The position numbers were made by a program, and so were the translations under genes. From an uncultured Rhodospirillaceae bacterium (GTDB lineage: Bacteria > Pseudomonadota > Alphaproteobacteria > Azospirillales > Azospirillaceae), in assembly GCA_937927415.1 (NCBI GenBank), contig CALBDS010000001.1, positions 1 through 64,000 on the forward strand: a stretch of 64,000 bases of DNA, written 5' to 3'. The first letter of the stretch is position 1; every line of letters begins with the position of its first letter. The notes beneath the pieces are model-generated. The model was given only the letters and a program-made list of their open reading frames with translations, was not told where the DNA came from and did no database searches. Of the stretch, positions 25,778 to 33,903 are shown one piece after another.

Positions 25778-25791
25778 CTGATCCAGATCAT
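25778..25791. promoter_or_regulatory. FNR/FixK-like box upstream of the hup/hyp operon
   Basis: CTGATCCAGATCAT matches the TTGAT-N4-ATCAA consensus at 8 of 10 positions with a perfect TGAT-N4-ATCA core. It lies about 106 bases before the first hup gene. Microaerobic or anaerobic activation by an FNR/FixK/FnrN-type protein is inferred, as known for rhizobial hyp genes. Confidence 0.45.
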
Positions 25792-25896
25792 TGCCCCGGA
25801 TCATGGGGTGTGGGAGGTCACGGCGGTGACATGGTATGACAGGTGCGGGACGCCGCACCTGTCCTTGAGCGCCCTTGCCGCTGGAGATATCCGCCC

Positions 25897-26181
25897 ATGT
25901 GTCTGGGAATACCCATGCAGGTCATCGAAACCGACGGCCTGATCGCCCGCTGTGCCGGGCGGGGGGAGGAGCGGATGGTTAATCTGCTCCTGCTGGGGGA
26001 GGATGAGGCCCCCGTCGGCGGCTGGGTTCTGGTCCACATCAACAACGCCGTGCGCGCTCTGGCCGATGACGAGTTGGGGCCGCTGAACGACGCCCTGGAC
26101 GCCATCCTGATGGCGGCCCGCGGGGAAAACGTGGATCATCTGTTCGCCGACATCGCTGCCGCCCGGAACGACGCATCATGA
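25897..26181 (+). CDS. hupF: HypC/HupF-family hydrogenase maturation chaperone
   Basis: 94-aa HypC-fold protein that starts with the diagnostic MCLGIPMQV; Cys2 is the residue that binds the Fe-site precursor or the large-subunit apoprotein. The C-terminal extension and its position before the HybE- and HupK-like genes fit HupF, the HypC paralogue that protects the hydrogenase large subunit under oxygen, rather than HypC itself, which is encoded separately at 31859. The start at 25897 is fixed by the invariant N-terminus. The stop overlaps the next ATG (ATGA). Confidence 0.82.
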   Translation: MCLGIPMQVIETDGLIARCAGRGEERMVNLLLLGEDEAPVGGWVLVHINNAVRALADDELGPLNDALDAILMAARGENVDHLFADIAAARNDAS

Positions 26182-26927
26182 CCGCCACCCCTGGAACCGC
26201 CGACGGCATCCCTTCCGCCGGTTTTTCCCCCGCCGACCGTCTGTCCTGCAACGGCTGCGGCTTCGTCTATGATCCCGCCGCGGGCGACCGCCGGTACGAG
26301 GTGCCGCCAAGCACCCCGTTTGCCCGCCTGCCCACCGTCTGGCGCTGCCCCGGCTGCGGTGCCGCCGCCCACCGCTTCTTCGCCATCCCGGCGGGCATGG
26401 ACCCGTTGGACGCACGCCTTGCCGCGCTGGAAGCGGCGCACCGGCATGTGGCCGGCACCGACATGGCCGGACTGGCGGTGTGCAACCCGCATCTGGCGGT
26501 GGAAGCGGTGGGTTTCCGCCCCTTCGGTCCCGGCTGGGTCGGCTGTCTGATTGCGCCGTGGACGCTGAACGTGGTGGTGCTTCCCGCCGATGCCGGGCTG
26601 TGGGCCGGGTTGAACGACGGCGACAAGGAGCTGTTGGACACCCCCGCGGGACAGTTCGCCGTGACCGCCGCCCGGCTGGGGGCGCTGGGGGTGGCGATGA
26701 CCATTCCGGCGGTGTCCGACATGACGCTCTTCTCCGATCAGGAGGACGCCCGCGCCGCCAGCATGGCCGCACTCGACGCGCTGCTGCTGCCCAAGGCGGA
26801 CGAAACCGCCGAAACCGCGGACGAGGTATTCCCGGAACCGGCCCTGCCCGCCCCGCCCCCCGCCGTGGGAACCAAGAAGCCCAAGGATGCCGTGTCGCGC
26901 CGGTCGCTGTTCCGGCGGGGCGGCTGA
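26178..26927 (+). CDS. rubredoxin-HybE fusion, hydrogenase assembly protein (HupI-HupJ type)
   Basis: 249 aa. The N-terminal rubredoxin-like iron site has Cys24-x2-Cys27 and Cys57-x2-Cys60 with the usual GFVYDP and WRCPGCGA context. From about 75 onward there is a HybE/HupJ-type hydrogenase chaperone domain (MAGLAVCNPHLAVEAVGFRPF, WVGCLIAPWTLNVVVLP). The C-terminal 45 residues are a flexible Glu/Pro/Lys tail. In rhizobia HupI (rubredoxin) and HupJ are separate neighbouring genes; here they form one chain. The expected role is protecting or assembling the uptake [NiFe]-hydrogenase large subunit. It overlaps hupF and hupK by 4 and 1 bases. Confidence 0.88.
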   Translation: MTATPGTADGIPSAGFSPADRLSCNGCGFVYDPAAGDRRYEVPPSTPFARLPTVWRCPGCGAAAHRFFAIPAGMDPLDARLAALEAAHRHVAGTDMAGLAVCNPHLAVEAVGFRPFGPGWVGCLIAPWTLNVVVLPADAGLWAGLNDGDKELLDTPAGQFAVTAARLGALGVAMTIPAVSDMTLFSDQEDARAASMAALDALLLPKADETAETADEVFPEPALPAPPPAVGTKKPKDAVSRRSLFRRGG

Positions 26928-28111
26928 TGGCGGGCGCGCCGGGCATCGAGGGCGCCCTCTCCGTCCGGCTGCAGGTGAGCGGGGGACGGGTGACCGCCGC
27001 CCGCGTTCGGGTTCAGCGCCCGCTGGCCGCCGCCCGCGCTCTGGGCGGGCGCACGGCGGTGGACGCGCTGAAACTGGTGCCTTTGCTGTTCAGCGTGTGC
27101 AGCACCGCCCAGGGCATGGCGGCACTGGCCGCGTGCGAACAGGCGCTGGGCATCGCCGTAACGCCGGACCAGCGCATCGCCCGCGATCTTCTGGTCATGG
27201 GGGAAACCGCCACCAGCCACGGCTGGCATGTGCTGATGGACTGGCCCCGTCTGTTGGAGGAAACCCCGTCCACCGAACAGGTGGCGGCCCTGCGCACGGC
27301 CACCGGCAGCCTGTCGAGCGGACTTTACCCGGAACGGGACTCCCTGGCCCTGGGCGGCGGCGCGCTCCACCCCAAAGAAGCGGTTCTACGGCTGGTGACC
27401 GCACGGCTGGACGCCCACATTACCCAATCGGTGTTCGGCGGCGCCCCCTGCCCCACCACGGTGGACGAGCTGCAGGCGTGGGCCGGTACCGGCGATACCG
27501 CCGCCGCCCGCCTGATGGCCGAAACCCTGGATGAACCGAACCCCGGCTATGGCAGCACCGACGTTCCGCTGCTGACCGGCAAGACCGCCGCCTGGTTCGC
27601 TGCCCGGCTGGCTGCCGATCCCGCCTTTTCCCTCGCTCCGCTGACCGAGACGGGACCGGCGGTGACCGGCCCCGCCGCCGCGGCTGCCGACAGCCCCCTG
27701 GTGCGGGCGGTGACGGCGCGGTTCGGGGCCAACGGGCTGGTGACCCTGCTGGCCGCCCGGCTGGCAGCACTGGCCGCCCTGCCCGGCCGGATGGATGCGG
27801 CCATCGATGCGCTGCTGGCCTGCTCCGGCGGCACCCCTCCGGCCACACCGTCCGGCACCGCCGGCACGGGAACCGCGGTGGTGGACACCGCCCGCGGCAC
27901 CCTGGCCCATTGGGCGCAGATGGAAGGCGGCATCATCACCGATTACCGCATCGCCGCCCCCACCGAATGGAATTTCCACCCCGACGGCACCCTGGCCCGC
28001 GGCCTGACAGGGGTTGAGGCCGGGCCGGGGCTGCACGGGCTGGCGGCCCGTCTCATCACCGCGCTGGACCCCTGCGTGGGGTGGGCGCTCGACATCGACC
28101 GGAACGGCTGA
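26927..28111 (+). CDS. hupK: HupK-like hydrogenase large-subunit paralogue
   Basis: 394 aa. It is homologous in outline to the [NiFe]-hydrogenase large subunit but with a broken active site. The N-terminal block FSVCSTAQGMAALAACEQALGI keeps only Cys58 of the RxCGxCxxxH motif, and its His is replaced by Gln62. GETATSHGWH and YRIAAPTEWNFHP follow the large-subunit pattern. The C-terminal DPCxxCxxH becomes DPC383-VG-Trp386-AL-Asp389. HupK proteins are thought to act as scaffolds or folding aids for large-subunit assembly. The ATG overlaps the upstream stop by one base; codons upstream of it in frame belong to the previous gene. Confidence 0.85.
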   Translation: MAGAPGIEGALSVRLQVSGGRVTAARVRVQRPLAAARALGGRTAVDALKLVPLLFSVCSTAQGMAALAACEQALGIAVTPDQRIARDLLVMGETATSHGWHVLMDWPRLLEETPSTEQVAALRTATGSLSSGLYPERDSLALGGGALHPKEAVLRLVTARLDAHITQSVFGGAPCPTTVDELQAWAGTGDTAAARLMAETLDEPNPGYGSTDVPLLTGKTAAWFAARLAADPAFSLAPLTETGPAVTGPAAAAADSPLVRAVTARFGANGLVTLLAARLAALAALPGRMDAAIDALLACSGGTPPATPSGTAGTGTAVVDTARGTLAHWAQMEGGIITDYRIAAPTEWNFHPDGTLARGLTGVEAGPGLHGLAARLITALDPCVGWALDIDRNG

Positions 28112-28127
28112 GCCGGGAGCATCGACC

Positions 28128-28469
28128 ATGCACGAAATGGCCCTCAGTCAGGGCATCATCGACGTGATCCGCGACCAGGCGGAAACCCAAGGTTTCCGCA
28201 GCGTCAAATCCGTCCGGCTGGCCATCGGAATGCTTTCCCATGTGGAGCCGGAAGCGATAGAGTTCTGCTTCGAGGCGGTCAGCCGGGGAACGCTGGCCGA
28301 AGGGGCTGTCCTGACCATCGAGCGGCCACCGGGGCAGGCCTTTTGCATGCCCTGCGGCCAGACGGTGGCGATTGCCCAGCGATACGATCCCTGCCCCCTG
28401 TGCGGCGGGCATGAATGGGTGCTGACCGGCGGCGACGAGCTGCGCGTCAAGGAACTGGAGGTCGAGTGA
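28128..28469 (+). CDS. hypA: hydrogenase nickel incorporation protein HypA
   Basis: 113-aa HypA. It starts MHEMALSQ (His2 is the nickel ligand) and has a zinc site formed by Cys73-x2-Cys76 and Cys89-x2-Cys92. With HypB it inserts nickel into the hydrogenase large subunit. The ATG at 28128 is fixed by the conserved N-terminus. It overlaps the hypB start by one base (TGATG). Confidence 0.95.
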   Translation: MHEMALSQGIIDVIRDQAETQGFRSVKSVRLAIGMLSHVEPEAIEFCFEAVSRGTLAEGAVLTIERPPGQAFCMPCGQTVAIAQRYDPCPLCGGHEWVLTGGDELRVKELEVE

Positions 28470-29584
28470 TGTGTACCGTCTGCGGCTGCGGCGAGGGCGA
28501 AACCCGCATCGAGGCTCAGCCTCATTCCCACGAGCATGGCCACGGGCCGGGGCAGCATTCCCACCACCTTCACAGCCACGAGCATGAACACACCCTGCCC
28601 GACGGCACCGTGATCCGCCACAGCCATTCCCACACCGACGATCACGGCGACGTGCCGGGAACCCACCATTCGCACGAACACACCCACACCGCCCCCGACG
28701 GCACCACCCTGCGCCATGCCCACGACCATGGACACGGGGAAAGCGACCACGGCCATGGGCACCACGGGCACCACCACCATCACCACGCCCATGGGCATGA
28801 CCATCATGACCACGGGCATGACCATGGGCATGATCACGACCACCATGACCATGGGAGCGGCGACATCCACGTCGGCCTTGGCCCGGCGGGGACTCAGGTC
28901 GCGGGCATGAGCCAGACCCGGCTGGTGCAGATCGAACAGGATATCCTGGCCAAGAACGACAGCTTCGCCGCCGTCAACCGCCAGCTTTTCGCGGCCAAGG
29001 GCGTGTTCACCGTCAACCTGATGTCCTCGCCGGGATCGGGCAAGACCACGCTTTTGACCCGCACCCTGACCGACCTGACCGGCCGCCACCCCATGGCGGT
29101 GATCGAGGGCGACCAGCAGACCAGCTTCGACGCCGACCGCATCCGCGCCACCGGCATTCCGGCCATCCAGGTCAACACCGGCAAGGGCTGCCACCTGGAC
29201 GCCCAGATGGTGACCCAGGCCGTGGGCCGGCTGGGCGTAGCCGATAACAGCCTGCTGTTCATCGAAAACGTCGGCAATCTGGTCTGCCCCGCCGGCTTCG
29301 ATCTGGGGGAGGCGCACAAGGTGGTGGTGCTGTCGGTGACCGAGGGGGAGGACAAGCCCCTGAAATACCCCGCCATGTTCGCCGCCGCCGACCTGCTGCT
29401 GGTGAACAAGGTGGATCTGCTGCCACACCTGTCCTTCGACGTGGACCGCATGATCGCCTTTGCCCGGCAGGTGAAGCCGTCGCTGCAGGTGATCCGGGTG
29501 TCGGCCACCACCGGCGAAGGGATGGAAGACTGGTACGGCTGGCTTGCGGCCGGTCTTGCCAGGGCCGCCCGCCCCGGTGGCTGA
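28469..29584 (+). CDS. hypB: hydrogenase nickel-handling GTPase HypB with long His-rich region
   Basis: 371-aa HypB. The N-terminus MCTVCGCG carries the CxxCxC high-affinity nickel motif (Cys2, Cys5, Cys7). Residues about 15-135 are an exceptionally His-rich, Gly/Asp-containing stretch with repeated HGH/HDH units, which serves as nickel storage in other HypB proteins. The C-terminal GTPase (about 155-365) has the P-loop SSPGSGKTTLL, an NKVDLLP motif and ENVGNLVCP with the zinc/nickel-site Cys. It supplies nickel to HypA/hydrogenase with GTP hydrolysis. The start is set by the 1-base overlap with hypA and the conserved MCTVCGCG. Confidence 0.96.
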   Translation: MCTVCGCGEGETRIEAQPHSHEHGHGPGQHSHHLHSHEHEHTLPDGTVIRHSHSHTDDHGDVPGTHHSHEHTHTAPDGTTLRHAHDHGHGESDHGHGHHGHHHHHHAHGHDHHDHGHDHGHDHDHHDHGSGDIHVGLGPAGTQVAGMSQTRLVQIEQDILAKNDSFAAVNRQLFAAKGVFTVNLMSSPGSGKTTLLTRTLTDLTGRHPMAVIEGDQQTSFDADRIRATGIPAIQVNTGKGCHLDAQMVTQAVGRLGVADNSLLFIENVGNLVCPAGFDLGEAHKVVVLSVTEGEDKPLKYPAMFAAADLLLVNKVDLLPHLSFDVDRMIAFARQVKPSLQVIRVSATTGEGMEDWYGWLAAGLARAARPGG

Positions 29585-29600
29585 TCCGGCGTCCGGTTCC

Positions 29601-31856
29601 ATGGAACGCCGGCGGGTGCGGGTGCGTGGACGGGTACAGGGGGTGGGCTTCCGCCCCCATGTTCATGCGATGGCCGCCCGCTTCCGCCTGACCGGCTGGG
29701 TGCTCAACGACGGCGGCGGCGTGCTGATGGAGGTGCAGGGGGATGCCCTGCCCGCCTTCCTCGCCGCCCTGGTGGACGAGGCTCCGCCGCTGGCCCGCAT
29801 CGACGGGGTGGAATCCGATACCTGCCCCGTGGTGGCCGGCGAAACCGGTTTTTCCATCCGTGCCAGCGACGGCAACCACCCGGTCACCACCGGCATCCCC
29901 CCCGACGCCGCCGTCTGCCCCACCTGTCTGGCCGAAATGTTCGACCCGGCGGACCGGCGGTACCGTTACCCCTTCATCACCTGCACCCATTGCGGGCCGC
30001 GCTACACCATCACCCGCCGCCTGCCCTATGACCGGCCCCAGACCAGCATGGCCGGTTTTCCCCTCTGCCCCGCGTGCGCCGCCGAATACACCGATCCGGC
30101 GGGGCGGCGGTTCCATGCCCAGCCCATCGCCTGCCCCGTCTGCGGCCCGCACCTGAGCCATCCCATCGAAACGGTTCTGGCGGCCCTGCGCGCCGGCCGG
30201 ATCGTGGCGGTGAAGGGGCTGGGCGGCTTTCACCTCGCCTGCGACGCCACCAACGAAGAGGCCGTCGAGCGGCTGCGGCGGGTGAAGCAGCGCAACGGCA
30301 AGCCCTTTGCCCTGATGGTGGCCAACAGCGCCAGCGCCGCCGCCTTCGTCACCATGACCGGGGCCGAGCGTTGCCTGCTGGAAAGCGTGGCCCGGCCCAT
30401 CGTGCTGATGCGCCGTCGTGCCGACACCATTGCCCCCGGTCTGGCGCTGCCGGACGCCATCGCCCCCGGTCTGGCGTGGCTGGGGGTGATGCTGCCCTAC
30501 ACACCCATCCACCATCTGCTGTTCCACGAGGCCGCCGGGCGCCCCGCCGGCACCGGCTGGCTGACGCAGCCGCAGCCGCTGGCCCTGGTGATGACCTCCG
30601 CCAATCCCGGCGGCGAGCCGCTGGTGACCGACGAGGCCGAAGCAGTGGCGCGGCTGGACGGCATCGCCGACCTGATCGTCGGCCATGATCGGGCGATCGT
30701 CATCCGCGCCGACGATTCCGTGATGCGGATGGTGGCGGGTGCCCCGGCTTTCCTGCGCCGGGGCCGCGGCCATGTGCCGGAGCCGGTGCGCCTTCCCCGC
30801 CCGATCCCGCCGGTGCTGGCCGTGGGCGGGCACCTGAAGACCGCCGTCTGCCTGACCCGCGGCGACGAAGCCTTCCTGTCCCAGCACATCGGTGATCTGG
30901 ACAACGCCGCCACCCTGGCGTTCTTCGAGGAAACCGTCGCCCACCTGACCCATGTGCTTCAGGTGACACCCGTGGCGGTGGCCCACGACCTCCACCCCGA
31001 TTTCCTGTCCACCCGTGCGGCCCAATCCCTGGGCCTGCCCTTGGTTGCGGTCCAGCACCACCACGCCCACCTTGCCGCCGTCGCCGCCGAACACCGGCTG
31101 AGCGGTCCGGTGCTGGGGCTGGCGCTGGACGGCTTCGGGCTGGGGGAGGACGGCGGTTCGTGGGGCGGCGAGATGCTGCTGCTGGACGACGGGGGCGAGT
31201 TCCGCCGCCTCGGCCACCTCGCCCCTCTGGCGCAGCCCGGCGGCGATGTGGCCGCCCGCCAGCCGTGGCGGATGGCGGCGGCGGCCCTGGTGCGCATGGG
31301 CCGCGCCGACGAAATTCCCACCCGCTTCGGTGCCCACGGCCCGGCGGCGGGGGTGCGGCGGATGATCGAGGGAGGGATCAACGCCCCCCTCACCTCCTCC
31401 TGCGGGCGGTGGTTCGATGCGGCGTGCGGCCTCTTGGGGGTGCGGGCGGTGGCGGGGTACGAAGGCGAAGCGCCGATGGCGCTGGAATCCCTGGTCACCC
31501 ATCCGCGGGTCATGCCGGGGGGATGGCGCATCACCGACGGCTGCCTTGATCTGCTGCCGCTGCTGGAAGAATTGTCGCAGGTCAATGCCGCCGAGGGCGC
31601 GGACCTGTTCCATGGCACCCTGGCGGCGGCACTGGTGGACTGGACCCTGCCGGAACTGGTCCGCCGCGGCCTGACGGCGGTGGCCTTGTCGGGGGGGTGC
31701 CTGATGAACGCGGTGCTGGCCGGGCTGCTGGCCGACGGGTTCGCCGACCGCGGCATCACCGCCCACCTGCCGCGGCTGGCCCCGGCCAACGATGGCGGGC
31801 TGGCGTTGGGACAGGCCTGGATCGCCGGCCTGCGGTGTGTGGAAAAAGGAGTCTAG
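29601..31856 (+). CDS. hypF: carbamoyltransferase HypF
   Basis: 751-aa HypF, which makes the cyanide ligands of the hydrogenase iron from carbamoyl phosphate together with HypE. In order: an acylphosphatase-like domain (1-95, GRVQGVGFRPH), two zinc-finger pairs (CPTC...CTHC and CPAC...CPVC, about 105-185), a YrdC-like domain (about 190-385), and a Kae1-like carbamoyltransferase domain with VQHHHAHLAAV near 490 and a C-terminal ATP-binding fold. The ATG at 29601 starts 16 bases after hypB; a GTG overlapping the hypB stop is an alternative. Normal length. Confidence 0.96.
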   Translation: MERRRVRVRGRVQGVGFRPHVHAMAARFRLTGWVLNDGGGVLMEVQGDALPAFLAALVDEAPPLARIDGVESDTCPVVAGETGFSIRASDGNHPVTTGIPPDAAVCPTCLAEMFDPADRRYRYPFITCTHCGPRYTITRRLPYDRPQTSMAGFPLCPACAAEYTDPAGRRFHAQPIACPVCGPHLSHPIETVLAALRAGRIVAVKGLGGFHLACDATNEEAVERLRRVKQRNGKPFALMVANSASAAAFVTMTGAERCLLESVARPIVLMRRRADTIAPGLALPDAIAPGLAWLGVMLPYTPIHHLLFHEAAGRPAGTGWLTQPQPLALVMTSANPGGEPLVTDEAEAVARLDGIADLIVGHDRAIVIRADDSVMRMVAGAPAFLRRGRGHVPEPVRLPRPIPPVLAVGGHLKTAVCLTRGDEAFLSQHIGDLDNAATLAFFEETVAHLTHVLQVTPVAVAHDLHPDFLSTRAAQSLGLPLVAVQHHHAHLAAVAAEHRLSGPVLGLALDGFGLGEDGGSWGGEMLLLDDGGEFRRLGHLAPLAQPGGDVAARQPWRMAAAALVRMGRADEIPTRFGAHGPAAGVRRMIEGGINAPLTSSCGRWFDAACGLLGVRAVAGYEGEAPMALESLVTHPRVMPGGWRITDGCLDLLPLLEELSQVNAAEGADLFHGTLAAALVDWTLPELVRRGLTAVALSGGCLMNAVLAGLLADGFADRGITAHLPRLAPANDGGLALGQAWIAGLRCVEKGV

Positions 31857-31858
31857 TG

Positions 31859-32107
31859 ATGTGTCTGGCCATACCGGCCCGCGTGGTCGAGCTTCTGGAC
31901 GACGACCGTGCCGTGGTCAATCTGGGGGGGGTGCGCACCACCGTATCCCTGGCCCTGGTGGACGGGGTGAGCACCGATGATTACGTCATCGTCCATGTGG
32001 GCTACGCCCTGGCCCGCCTGAACGCCGAAGAGGCCGAACGCACCCTGGCCCTGCTGGCCGAAGCCGGTGTTCCCACAACCGCGGACCTGTCCCATCATGC
32101 GCCCTGA
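31859..32107 (+). CDS. hypC: hydrogenase maturation chaperone HypC
   Basis: 82-aa HypC, starting MCLAIPARVVEL, with Cys2 essential for handing the Fe(CN)2CO unit from HypD to the large subunit. It starts two bases after the hypF stop and overlaps hypE by 11 bases. It is the second HypC-fold protein of this operon. Its normal partner HypD is not encoded here. Confidence 0.94.
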   Translation: MCLAIPARVVELLDDDRAVVNLGGVRTTVSLALVDGVSTDDYVIVHVGYALARLNAEEAERTLALLAEAGVPTTADLSHHAP

Positions 32108-33143
32108 TCGCCTGTTCGCCCGCCCTCTCGACCTTGTGAACGGCACCGTGGACATGACCCACGGGTCGGGCGGCAAGGCCATGGCCCAGTTGATCCGCGA
32201 CCTGTTCGCCGCCGCCTTCGCCAACCCGCTGCTGGCCCAGGGCAACGATCAGGCGGCGTTCGACCCGCCGCCGGGACGGATGGTGGTGTCAACGGACGGC
32301 TTCGTGGTGTCGCCGCTGTTCTTCCCCGGCGGCGACATCGGCAAGCTGGCGGTGCACGGAACCATCAACGACGTGGCGATGGCCGGCGCCGTTCCCCTGT
32401 GCCTGACCGCTGGCTTCATTCTGGAGGAAGGCTTCCCCCTGGCCGACCTCAAGCGCATCGTGGACAGCATGGCGGCGGCGGCCGGTGAGGCCGGCGTGCC
32501 CATCGCCACCGGTGACACCAAGGTCGTGGAGCGCGGCAAGGGCGACGGCGTGTTCATCACCACCACCGGCATCGGCGTGGTGCCGCCGGGGGTGGCCCCG
32601 TCCGGCGACCGGGCCGCACCCGGCGATGCGATCCTGGTCAGCGGCACCATGGGCGACCACGGTGTCGCCATCATGTCCACCCGCGAAAACCTGAGTTTTG
32701 AAACGGACGTTCTGTCGGATGCGGCGTCCCTGCACGGGCTGGTGGCGGCCATGGTGGCGGCGGTGCCCGGTGTGCATGTGCTGCGCGACCCCACCCGCGG
32801 CGGGCTGGCGACCACGCTCAACGAAATCGCCCACCAGTCGGGCGTGGGCATGATGATCCGGGAAGCCGACATCCCCCTGCGCAGCGAGGTGGCCGCAGCC
32901 TGCGAACTGCTGGGGCTGGATCCGCTTTATGTCGCCAACGAAGGCAAACTGATCGCCATCTGCGCGGAATCCGACGCGCCGGCCCTGCTGTCGGCCATGC
33001 GGGCGCATCCGCTGGGGGCGGACGCCGCCATCATCGGCCGGGTCCAGGAGGACCGCCATCACTTCGTACAGATGGAAACCCGGTTCGGCGGCAAGCGCAT
33101 CGTCGATTGGCTGACCGGCGAACAGCTTCCCCGCATCTGCTGA
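32097..33143 (+). CDS. hypE: hydrogenase maturation protein HypE
   Basis: 348-aa AIR-synthase-fold protein that dehydrates the thiocarbamate made by HypF to thiocyanate, the cyanide donor. It carries MTHGSGGKAM near the N-terminus, GNDQAAFDPPPGRMVVSTDGFVV, the DPTRGGLATTLNEIA block, and the essential C-terminal PRIC with Cys348. The start overlaps hypC by 11 bases. In most hup/hyp clusters hypD sits between hypC and hypE; here it is missing. The operon appears to end with hypE. Confidence 0.96.
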   Translation: MRPDRLFARPLDLVNGTVDMTHGSGGKAMAQLIRDLFAAAFANPLLAQGNDQAAFDPPPGRMVVSTDGFVVSPLFFPGGDIGKLAVHGTINDVAMAGAVPLCLTAGFILEEGFPLADLKRIVDSMAAAAGEAGVPIATGDTKVVERGKGDGVFITTTGIGVVPPGVAPSGDRAAPGDAILVSGTMGDHGVAIMSTRENLSFETDVLSDAASLHGLVAAMVAAVPGVHVLRDPTRGGLATTLNEIAHQSGVGMMIREADIPLRSEVAAACELLGLDPLYVANEGKLIAICAESDAPALLSAMRAHPLGADAAIIGRVQEDRHHFVQMETRFGGKRIVDWLTGEQLPRIC

Positions 33144-33221
33144 CGCGGGACGGGCGGGCCGCGCCGCCGGTCGCCGATAACGGCAACCGGCCCGGCGGCA
33201 TTACCCGGCAAGCTGGGCGTT

Positions 33222-33488
33222 TCAGCGGGCGACAGGAAGGTCGGCGTTGGCCGCCAGCGGCACATCGCGTTCCTGGCGGGCGCGGGCCAGAGCTTGGCTT
33301 TCCGGCAACCCGGCCTCGATGCTTTCCAGATAGACGTCCAGATCGATCCCGACCGGATCGCCGACACAGGAACACAGTTCCGACACCGCGGCGAGCGCCC
33401 GCTCCAGCGCACGGCTGCGGACCGGCGGAGAAGCCAGCGGGATCTTTTGGGCGATGAGCCGGAGCGCAGGGCGCTTGGTACGCAGCAT
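33222..33488 (-). CDS. hypothetical 88-aa protein
   Basis: Small soluble protein, Arg/Ala/Leu-rich, with the central segment ELCSCVGDPVGIDLDVYLESIEAGLPESQALARARQ, probably helical. It is supported by a near-perfect AAGGAG ribosome site at the right distance upstream of the ATG at 33488 and by G/C-biased codon positions. No family is recognised. It is convergent with hypE; the paired cysteines (CxC, about 38-40) may be of interest. Confidence 0.55.
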   Translation of the reverse strand: MLRTKRPALRLIAQKIPLASPPVRSRALERALAAVSELCSCVGDPVGIDLDVYLESIEAGLPESQALARARQERDVPLAANADLPVAR

Positions 33489-33903
33489 GATAAAATCTCC
33501 TTTGTCCCTGCCCCGACAGACAGAGACGTTCGTCATGACCGGATCAGGATGGATAAGCCACCGGCGGGTGCAAAACTGACTGTGAAGATATCCCGGCAAC
33601 TCTCCACCCCAGCACCGTACGCACGCCACCCTTGCTAAAAACCCAGCAGAATACACACTGCGCTTCATTTTGGATTGCAAAGACTGGCGCTTAAGACCGG
33701 ATGACTAGCCTAAAGCAAAACAAAGCCCCGGAACTCCAGACTTGCGCTTTCCCATCAAGGGGGTATCTTGTTTTTCGATCTTCATGGCTTCTCCAGCTTA
33801 ATGCGGATCAACGTTGCACCCGATTTCTGGGTTGCCAACGGAGCGCCCGGTTGCCGACACAACCGGGCATTTGTCCGTTAAGGCCACCCAGCAATCATTT
33901 TCA
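33489..33903. other. 415-bp intergenic region
   Basis: No credible gene. It has lower GC than the neighbourhood. It contains a 9-bp hairpin (arms GCCCGGTTG / CAACCGGGC, 33845-33868) about 35 bases past the stop of the 162-aa gene, possibly its terminator, although no T run follows on that strand. The 5' leader and promoter of the 88-aa gene must lie at the left end. Confidence 0.5.

Noticed and set aside
28540..28860. Tandem-like CATGACCAT repeats that could be read as a CRISPR or minisatellite array
   Set aside because: The repeats encode the His-rich segment of HypB in frame, vary in length and sequence, and have no spacer structure.
31857..32107. hypD hidden between hypC and hypE
   Set aside because: The two genes overlap by 11 bases and no frame in the window carries HypD features (about 370 aa with the conserved Cys-rich C-terminus).
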